DNA of 19,545 nt from positions 1 to 19,545 of the forward strand of contig CAAGIG010000014.1 of the NCBI GenBank assembly GCA_900769885.1. The letters run 5' to 3'. This DNA comes from Rikenellaceae bacterium. GTDB lineage: Bacteria; Bacteroidota; Bacteroidia; Bacteroidales; UBA932. Both the position numbers and the translations under genes were made by a program. Shown here piece by piece: positions 14,837 to 19,545 of this stretch. How positions within the stretch are numbered: the first letter of the stretch is position 1; every line of letters begins with the position of its first letter. Under the pieces are notes generated by a model. The model made no database searches. It was not told the origin of the DNA and saw nothing but the letters and a program-made list of their open reading frames with translations.

Positions 14837-14880
14837 AAAAAAGGATGACCCGCACTGCCAGCAAAGCCATCCTTTAATCT
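14837..14880 (-). terminator. Rho-independent terminator of ftsY-pheT
   Basis: On the minus strand AAAGGATG (14868-14875) pairs with CATCCTTT (14840-14847) around a 20-nt loop, and the T-run continues into the plus-strand A stretch at 14837-14842. It begins about 25 nt after the pheT stop codon. The long loop lowers certainty a little. Confidence 0.75.
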
Positions 14881-14901
14881 TATCTAAAACGATTTCTGCA
14901 A

Positions 14902-17364
14902 CTATCTCAAAACAGCACCAGTCTGATTTTTAAGTTGTTCCAAAATCTTATTCATAACTTGTTCCACATACTTGTCAGTCATAGTCTTGTCATAATCCTG
15001 AAGAACAAAACTTACTGCATACTGTTTCTTTCCTGCAGGAATCTTGTCCCCTCTGTATACATCGAACAAAACCACATTTCTCAAAATCTTCTTCTCAGCA
15101 CCAAATGCAATCTTTCTGATTTGAGCAAAGGTAACAGGCTCATCCAACAACAAAGCCAAATCCCTTCTCACCTCAGGATACTTTGGAAGCTCTTTGTAAA
15201 GAACTTTATGCTTCATATAAAGTTTCACAAACAAATTCCAGTTAATCTCTGCGGCATAAACAGGAACCTTGATATCGAATTGACGCAAACGGGCAGGAGC
15301 AACTGTTCCGAACATCACAAGAGTCTTGCCTCCAACACTGAATGAAAGACCTTCAGAGAACAAATCAGAAGGAGCTGGAGCACACTCAAGAGAATACAAA
15401 TCTACCCCGAACTTCTTCATCATCAATTCTACATAACCCTTCAACGAGAAGAAATGTCCACCGCAAGTAGTGTTTCTCCAATATTGAGTACCCTTACCGG
15501 CGATAAACATCGACAAATGCATCTCCTCTTTGTAAGATTTCAAATTGTTTACAGGTTGCTCATCACCTTCCACAGCATTGAAACGATAAACATTACCCAT
15601 CTCAAACAACTTCATCGAAGAAGCCTGACGGTTCAGATTATAAGCTACAACTTCCAATCCACTGAACAACAAGGTTTGACGCATAGCATTCAAATCAGAG
15701 CTCAAAGGATTGATTACCATAGGAAGATTTTCCTTTGGATAAGTAGTCAATTTCTCATAATAATCGGCTTTGGTCAAAGAGTTGTTCATAATCTCATTGA
15801 ATCCGTTTGCAGCCAACATATCACAAGCCTTTACTCTAACTTGTTCAGGATCGGGATTTGGAGTATGGCTGTATGAAGAAAGAACCTTTTCAGGAAGTTC
15901 AATATTATTGTATCCATAGATTCTCAACACCTCTTCCACCACATCACACTCTCTGTAAACATCCACTTTATAAGAAGGGACACTAACCTTTGCACCGCGG
16001 TCAGAAAGAGAAATAATCTCAAAATCCATATATTTCAAAATGGAAACAATAGTGTTGGAACCGATTTTCTTACCAATCAAAGTCTCCATTCTTTCAAAAT
16101 CCAAATCTACAACTTTTCTCTCAACCACCTGAGGATAAGACTCTCTGACAGTACCTACAACCTTTGCTCCGGCCAACTCTTCCATCAAAAGAGCAGCACG
16201 TTTTGCAGCAAATGGAACAATTTCAGGATCTGCACCCCTCTCATATCTGAAAGAAGCATCAGTTTTGATTCCGTGACGTTTTGAAGTCTTTCTTACAAAA
16301 ACAGGATTGAAATAAGCACTTTCAAGGAACACTCTTGTAGTCTCCTCAGTGATTCCAGAAGTCAAACCTCCGAACACCCCTGCAATACACATAGGCTCCT
16401 GAGCATTGCAAATCATCAAATCTTCATTTGACAAAGTGTGCTCAACACCATCAAGAGTCACAAATTTTTCACCACCATCAGCCCTGCGAACCACAACCTT
16501 GCCGCCTGTAATTTTATCAGCATCGAAGGCGTGCAAAGGCTGACCGGTCTCTTGCAAAATAAAGTTGGTGATATCGACAATATTATTGATAGGGCGGACA
16601 CCGATTGCCTGAAGTTTCTTTTGCAACCAGTCAGGAGAAGGACCGACCTTAACATTTTCAAGGGTAATACCCATATAACGGGGAGAACCCTCCACACATT
16701 GTACATCTACAGGAATTGACTCACCTTCACCTTCCTTAAATGCCTCTACAGAAGGATATTGCAACTCACCTCCCATATTATTTGTTCTAAGATAAGCAGC
16801 CAAATCACGAGCTACACCGATATGAGAAGCACCATCTACCCTGTTAGGAGTAAGACCGATAGTGAAGATTGTATCAGAACCCAATTTCAAATAATCCTTA
16901 GCCTTTGTTCCCACAACAGCCTCAGGTTCCAGCACCATAATACCATCGTGAGACTCACCGATTCCCAACTCATCCTCAGCGCAAATCATACCAAAAGACT
17001 CCTCGCCTCTGATTTTCGATTTTTTGATCTTGAAAGAAGAACCATCAGGAGTAGGAAGAGAAGTTCCCACAGTCGCCAAAAGAACCTTTTGACCCTTAGC
17101 CACGTTAGGAGCACCACAAACCACCTGGAAAGGCTCAGTACCCTCACCGATTGACACCTTAGTAATATGCAAGTGGTCAGAATTTGGATGAACCTCGCAC
17201 TCAAGCACCTCAGCCACCACTACACCCTCCAGACCACCGGGAATATCTTCAACAGTATTGATTTCTTCAACTTCAAGACCAATAAAGGTCAAAATCTCTG
17301 CAACCTTCTCGGCAGACATATCGAAAGAGACATACTCTTTCAACCAATTATATGAAACATTCAT
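14902..17364 (-). CDS. pheT: Phenylalanine-tRNA ligase beta subunit
   Basis: The 820-residue protein is the large subunit of the alpha2-beta2 enzyme that charges tRNA-Phe. The domain order is complete. The N-terminal region MNVSYNWLKEYVSF leads to the EMAP-like tRNA-binding OB fold (about 43-155, HPNSDHLHITKV). The LTPNRVDGASHIGVARDLAAYL segment follows. The B3/4 editing domain spans about 215-380 (GVRPINNIVDITNF, SFRYERGADP). The B5 domain ends near 486 (VPSYKVDVYRECDVVEEVLRIYG). The catalytic-like core follows, then the C-terminal FDX-ACB anticodon-binding domain from about 725 (PKYPEVRRDLALLLDE). The alpha subunit gene pheS is not adjacent, which is common in this phylum. It lies 14 nt after ftsY and appears to share its promoter. 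Confidence 0.98.
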   Translation of the reverse strand: MNVSYNWLKEYVSFDMSAEKVAEILTFIGLEVEEINTVEDIPGGLEGVVVAEVLECEVHPNSDHLHITKVSIGEGTEPFQVVCGAPNVAKGQKVLLATVGTSLPTPDGSSFKIKKSKIRGEESFGMICAEDELGIGESHDGIMVLEPEAVVGTKAKDYLKLGSDTIFTIGLTPNRVDGASHIGVARDLAAYLRTNNMGGELQYPSVEAFKEGEGESIPVDVQCVEGSPRYMGITLENVKVGPSPDWLQKKLQAIGVRPINNIVDITNFILQETGQPLHAFDADKITGGKVVVRRADGGEKFVTLDGVEHTLSNEDLMICNAQEPMCIAGVFGGLTSGITEETTRVFLESAYFNPVFVRKTSKRHGIKTDASFRYERGADPEIVPFAAKRAALLMEELAGAKVVGTVRESYPQVVERKVVDLDFERMETLIGKKIGSNTIVSILKYMDFEIISLSDRGAKVSVPSYKVDVYRECDVVEEVLRIYGYNNIELPEKVLSSYSHTPNPDPEQVRVKACDMLAANGFNEIMNNSLTKADYYEKLTTYPKENLPMVINPLSSDLNAMRQTLLFSGLEVVAYNLNRQASSMKLFEMGNVYRFNAVEGDEQPVNNLKSYKEEMHLSMFIAGKGTQYWRNTTCGGHFFSLKGYVELMMKKFGVDLYSLECAPAPSDLFSEGLSFSVGGKTLVMFGTVAPARLRQFDIKVPVYAAEINWNLFVKLYMKHKVLYKELPKYPEVRRDLALLLDEPVTFAQIRKIAFGAEKKILRNVVLFDVYRGDKIPAGKKQYAVSFVLQDYDKTMTDKYVEQVMNKILEQLKNQTGAVLR

Positions 17365-17378
17365 ATCTAAAAACTTAA

Positions 17379-18347
17379 TTAATCAAACAATGAATCAACA
17401 AAACGTTTTTTGTCAAAAATCTGCAAATCCTCAATCTTCTCACCCACTCCGATAAACTTCACAGGAATCTTGAACTGGTCGGCAATACCCAAAACAACAC
17501 CACCCTTGGCTGTACCATCAAGCTTGGTAACCGCCATAGCAGTAACATCAGTCGCCTTGGTAAACTCCTTAGCCTGAACAAAAGCATTCTGACCGGTAGA
17601 ACCGTCAAGGACCAGAAGAACCTCGTGAGGAGCATCAGGAATCACCTTACGCATCACATTACGGATCTTGGTAAGCTCATTCATAAGATTAACCTTATTA
17701 TGAAGACGTCCCGCAGTATCGATAATAACCACATCGATATCCTGCGCAACAGCAGAACTAACAGTATCAAAAGCGACAGAAGCGGGATCGGCACCCATAC
17801 CCTGTTTGACAATAGGAACACCGGCCCTCTCACTCCAGATAACCAGCTGATCCACAGCCGCAGCCCTGAAAGTATCAGCAGCACCCAACATCACCTTCTT
17901 GCCAGCAGCCTTCAAATTAGCAGCCAGCTTGCCAATGGTAGTAGTCTTGCCGACACCATTCACACCCACCACCAAAATAACATAAGGCTTACGCGAAAAA
18001 TCAAAAATCGGAATCTCCTGATCATTATCATCCTTGATATTCAAAAGCTTAACCATCTCCTCCTTGAGAATCCTGTTCAGCTCAGCAGTATTCATATACT
18101 TGTCACGAGCCACCCTCTCCTCAAGCAAATCAATGATTTTCAAAGTAGTATCCACCCCGATATCAGAAGCAATCAAAGCATCCTCAATGCCATCGAGCAC
18201 CTCATCATCCACTGTAGATTTACCCACAACCGCACGAGAAATCTTCTCAAAAAAACTCCTCTTGGTCTTATTAAGGCCTTCATCCAAAGACTCCTTTTCC
18301 TGTATAGTCTCTTTCTCAGACTTTTTCCTGTTCCAAAAAAACGCCAT
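17379..18347 (-). CDS. ftsY: Signal recognition particle receptor GTPase FtsY
   Basis: FtsY docks SRP-ribosome complexes at the membrane for co-translational insertion. Counted from the ATG at 18347 it has 322 residues: a short acidic/basic N-terminus (MAFFWNRKKSEKE), a helical N domain (about 20-110) and the GTPase NG domain. The motifs are G1 GVNGVGKTT 128-136, DTFRAAA 158-164, DTAGR 210-214, TKLDG 274-278 and GVGE 300-303. A reading extended to an ATG at 18449 is open, but its extra 34 residues cover the promoter and do not look like FtsY. The short A domain matches Bacteroidetes FtsY. pheT follows after 14 nt. Confidence 0.97.
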   Translation of the reverse strand: MAFFWNRKKSEKETIQEKESLDEGLNKTKRSFFEKISRAVVGKSTVDDEVLDGIEDALIASDIGVDTTLKIIDLLEERVARDKYMNTAELNRILKEEMVKLLNIKDDNDQEIPIFDFSRKPYVILVVGVNGVGKTTTIGKLAANLKAAGKKVMLGAADTFRAAAVDQLVIWSERAGVPIVKQGMGADPASVAFDTVSSAVAQDIDVVIIDTAGRLHNKVNLMNELTKIRNVMRKVIPDAPHEVLLVLDGSTGQNAFVQAKEFTKATDVTAMAVTKLDGTAKGGVVLGIADQFKIPVKFIGVGEKIEDLQIFDKKRFVDSLFD

Positions 18348-18370
18348 TTGTTCTAAATTTAACTGACCTA

Positions 18371-18401
18371 CAAAGGTAATAATAATCGGCTCAAAATCAA
18401 A
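18371..18401 (-). promoter_or_regulatory. Bacteroidetes-type promoter for ftsY-pheT
   Basis: The minus strand carries TTTG (18398-18401), exactly 19 bp, then TACCTTTG (18371-18378), a perfect TTTG-N19-TAnnTTTG match. It predicts a start about 15-20 nt upstream of the ATG at 18347, which supports that start codon over the longer reading. Confidence 0.88.
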
Positions 18402-18414
18402 TACTATAAAAATA

Positions 18415-18433
18415 GTCACAAATCTGTCACAAA
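18415..18433. repeat. Direct repeat GTCACAAA x2 in the ftsY/18475 divergent region
   Basis: GTCACAAA occurs at 18415-18422 and 18426-18433, a centre spacing of 11 bp, about one helical turn. It lies 14 bp upstream of the ftsY -33 element and 42 bp upstream of the ATG at 18475. It could be a regulator site or chance. Confidence 0.4.
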
Positions 18434-18474
18434 ACCACCCCGCAAACACTAATCAATAATAAAACCAAAAAAAG

Positions 18475-18909
18475 ATGAAAAAAAGTCCAAACAAAACACA
18501 CAACCTAGCCAAACTACTGACAATAATCAGCATCCTCTTCCTCGGTAACCTGACAGCAAAAGGGCAATACATCAACCCCTACTCCTACTCCTACGCCAGC
18601 ACCCTCTCCTACACCCTGGAAAACGACCGGCTAAAAAACATCACATTCAACGAAAACGAACTGAAAATGGATGCAGACGCCTGGCAACAATACAAATACT
18701 ACCAGGAACGAAACGCCGACTACGACGACCCCAAAGGCGACACAGCATTAGGCTGGTCCCTCGGACTACTAAGCTCCGGAGGCCTAATAATGACAATCGG
18801 CACCATCGGAGTCCTCGTCCAAAACGACCGTTACAACAACCATAAAAAAGAAATGATAATCTACCTGAAAACCAACCACAACGGCCTCGGCATCGTCTCC
18901 GTCTTCTAA
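18475..18909 (+). CDS. Small exported membrane-associated protein of unknown function
   Basis: The 144-residue protein begins MKKSPNKTHNLAKLL with a hydrophobic core TIISILFLGNLTA, a plausible signal peptide with cleavage near residue 30 (AKG-QY). The mature part opens with a Tyr/Ser-rich stretch (NPYSYSYASTLSYT), followed by a charged region (DADAWQQYKYYQERNADYDD). One hydrophobic segment near 92-115 (ALGWSLGLLSSGGLIMTIGTIGVL) follows, and the protein ends in GLGIVSVF. I do not recognise a named family. The segment after the signal peptide and the terminal Phe are reminiscent of small Bacteroidetes envelope proteins. Codons are strongly C-ending, in keeping with the C-rich plus strand here. 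It is divergent from ftsY and has its own downstream terminator. No exact promoter is seen. Confidence 0.75.
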   Translation: MKKSPNKTHNLAKLLTIISILFLGNLTAKGQYINPYSYSYASTLSYTLENDRLKNITFNENELKMDADAWQQYKYYQERNADYDDPKGDTALGWSLGLLSSGGLIMTIGTIGVLVQNDRYNNHKKEMIIYLKTNHNGLGIVSVF

Positions 18910-18947
18910 CCACAACACACTCAGAAAACTCAAAACAAATAAACACA

Positions 18948-18990
18948 AAAAGGCTTTGCAATTCACCCGAATAGCAAGGCCCTTACTTTT
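18948..18990 (+). terminator. Terminator after the 18475 gene, possibly bidirectional
   Basis: GGCTTTGC (18952-18959) pairs with GCAAGGCC (18974-18981), with one G-U pair, around a 14-nt loop. CTTACTTTT follows on the plus strand and TTTTTG on the minus strand, so it could work both ways. Confidence 0.7.
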
Positions 18991-19007
18991 AAAATTTATT
19001 CAACCTC

Positions 19008-19042
19008 TTGCACCCTCAGCCCACTCATCCGCCAAGGTGCAA
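19008..19042. repeat. 7-bp inverted repeat TTGCACC/GGTGCAA
   Basis: TTGCACC (19008-19014) is perfectly complementary to GGTGCAA (19036-19042), separated by 21 nt. No T-run follows on the plus strand. The role is unclear. Confidence 0.35.
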
Positions 19043-19045
19043 TCC

Positions 19046-19073
19046 GTCATTCCCGACCACGATCGGGAATCTC
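19046..19073. repeat. Palindromic intergenic repeat, single-hairpin copy
   Basis: GTCATTCCCGACC and GATCGGGAAT surround a short loop, forming an 8-bp stem ATTCCCGA/TCGGGAAT. The first 26 nt match the copy at 19316 with one difference. It resembles dispersed REP-like elements. Confidence 0.7.
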
Positions 19074-19148
19074 AATCCCCAATCCAAATTATAAAATCCC
19101 CCCCTCTCAATCCACATATGACTAAGAAATTCGAGCGCAACAAAAAAA

Positions 19149-19263
19149 CTACCAGGGAACAAAACAACTAATCCATTCCCCAGTAACAACAATTAGGCAT
19201 CAATTCGTAACGATATTCACCCTACCAGGGAACAAATCCCAATAACCATTCCCTAGTGGCAAC
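19149..19263. repeat. Pair of 42-nt direct repeats with internal dyad
   Basis: The units lie at 19149-19190 and 19222-19263, 73 bp apart start to start. Both begin CTACCAGGGAACAAA, contain CCATTCCC near the middle and end in CAAC; I count 32 of 42 identical positions. The second unit can fold CTACCAGGGAA with TTCCCTAGTGG (9 of 11 complementary), and the first is weaker. The 31 bp between units look unrelated. Confidence 0.65.
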
Positions 19264-19280
19264 AGCCAGAAGTTCATTAC

Positions 19281-19328
19281 ACATAACCGCAGTCATTCCT
19301 AACCACATAACTGCAGTCATTCCCGACC
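19281..19328. repeat. 24-bp tandem duplication containing GCAGTCATTCC
   Basis: The units 19281-19304 and 19305-19328 share 21 of 24 positions. Both read ACATAAC, then a variable base, then GCAGTCATTCC. The second unit runs into the left part of the palindromic element at 19316, so the element's left end is duplicated. Confidence 0.7.
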
Positions 19329-19368
19329 CCGATCGGGAATCCAGATACCCGGTCGAGCCGGGTATGAC
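19316..19368. repeat. 53-nt two-hairpin palindromic element
   Basis: The element begins GTCAT and ends ATGAC. Hairpin 1 is ATTCCCGA/TCGGGAAT (19319-19326 with 19333-19340). Hairpin 2 is ATACCCGG/CCGGGTAT (19345-19352 with 19358-19365) around a 5-nt loop. The two arms also pair imperfectly with each other, so a cruciform is possible. A partial copy lies at 19046. Confidence 0.75.
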
Positions 19369-19407
19369 ATCACGACGCAAACAGGGTATGACATCACAAC
19401 ACAAGCT
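19360..19407. repeat. 24-bp tandem duplication containing GGGTATGACATCAC
   Basis: The units 19360-19383 and 19384-19407 both read GGGTATGACATCAC followed by a 10-nt variable A/C-rich segment (20 of 24 identical). A decayed third unit may start at 19408 (GGG, then GACATCATAC). It duplicates the right end of the 53-nt element. Confidence 0.7.
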
Positions 19408-19545
19408 GGGCAGACGACATCATACTCGACCACATATAAGCACTTTTCAGTCCCCGAAACAATTTTAAGCCATCCGGAATTTAGAGCGAACGCTTTGCGG
19501 AGTGAGGAATAAGGGCGATGAGAGAATGAGCAGGAAAAGGGCTGC
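19408..19545. other. Unassigned sequence at the window end
   Basis: No gene with a start can be supported here. On the minus strand one frame is open for 26 codons from the edge to a TAA at 19465-19467, too short to call. Base composition changes to G-rich on the plus strand after about 19480, unlike the C/A-rich stretch before it, so a new unit may begin near the edge. Confidence 0.4.

Noticed and set aside
17625..18356. 243-codon plus-strand open frame opposite ftsY
   Set aside because: It is a mirror of the ftsY coding sequence, which carries all GTPase motifs.
18647..18961. Arg/Cys-rich minus-strand open frames
   Set aside because: They are antisense to the 18475 gene and run into its terminator. 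The composition reflects the C-rich opposite strand.
19281..19407. Possible CRISPR array
   Set aside because: The repeat units are 24 bp, directly adjacent without spacers, number only two per type, and no cas genes are present.
19256..19468. 70-codon open frame with peptides such as AVIPDPDRESR
   Set aside because: It is a translation of the palindromic and tandem repeats. Such frames arise wherever these repeats occur and show no protein-like conservation or start context.
19465..19545. C-terminal end of a minus-strand gene entering from the window edge
   Set aside because: Only 26 codons are visible, with no domain, and another non-coding repeat is equally possible.

Overview
The window looks like chromosomal DNA from a member of the Bacteroidetes, most likely the Bacteroidales, and from a gut-type or host-associated lineage. 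The evidence is: several promoters matching the phylum-specific pattern (TTTG about 19 bp upstream of TAnnTTTG), starts without clear Shine-Dalgarno sequences, the long Bacteroidetes-type PurM, a DUF4296-like lipoprotein, a GH110-type alpha-galactosidase, and the neighbouring pairs exonuclease/RlmI and dtd/deoC. The species cannot be named from the sequence.

Region by region. (1) 1-471, minus: the start of a secreted lipoprotein resembling GH110 alpha-1,3-galactosidases, cut by the window edge. (2) 566-716, minus: a tRNA-Cys with its own exact promoter, which lies partly inside the 3' end of the preceding gene, and its own terminator. (3) 694-5645, minus: a tightly packed operon in transcription order purM, an unknown lipoprotein, a DEDDy 3'-5' exonuclease, rlmI and msrC. 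(4) 5646-5767: a divergent promoter region. (5) 5768-6967, plus: a class I aminotransferase that converges on the next operon with one base between the stop codons. (6) 6969-9847, minus: polysaccharide deacetylase, purD and a polytopic membrane protein. (7) 9929-14709, plus: a DUF4296-like lipoprotein with a lysine-rich tail, amidohydrolase, radical SAM protein, dtd, deoC and a small outer-membrane beta-barrel, closed by a terminator. (8) 14902-18347, minus: ftsY then pheT, with an exact promoter in front of ftsY and a terminator behind pheT. (9) 18475-18909, plus: a small unknown exported protein. (10) 18910-19545: non-coding DNA with a terminator and several families of short palindromic and direct repeats.

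Most of the content is housekeeping: purine synthesis (PurM, PurD), translation and its quality control (PheT, tRNA-Cys, Dtd, RlmI), protein targeting (FtsY), oxidative repair of free methionine sulfoxide (MsrC), deoxyribose salvage (DeoC) and envelope proteins. I see no CRISPR array, transposase, phage, toxin-antitoxin or defence system. The least explained items are the two lipoproteins embedded in housekeeping operons, the radical SAM/amidohydrolase pair, the small exported protein at 18475, and the nested repeat structure at 19149-19407. I did not find a convincing wholly new system.
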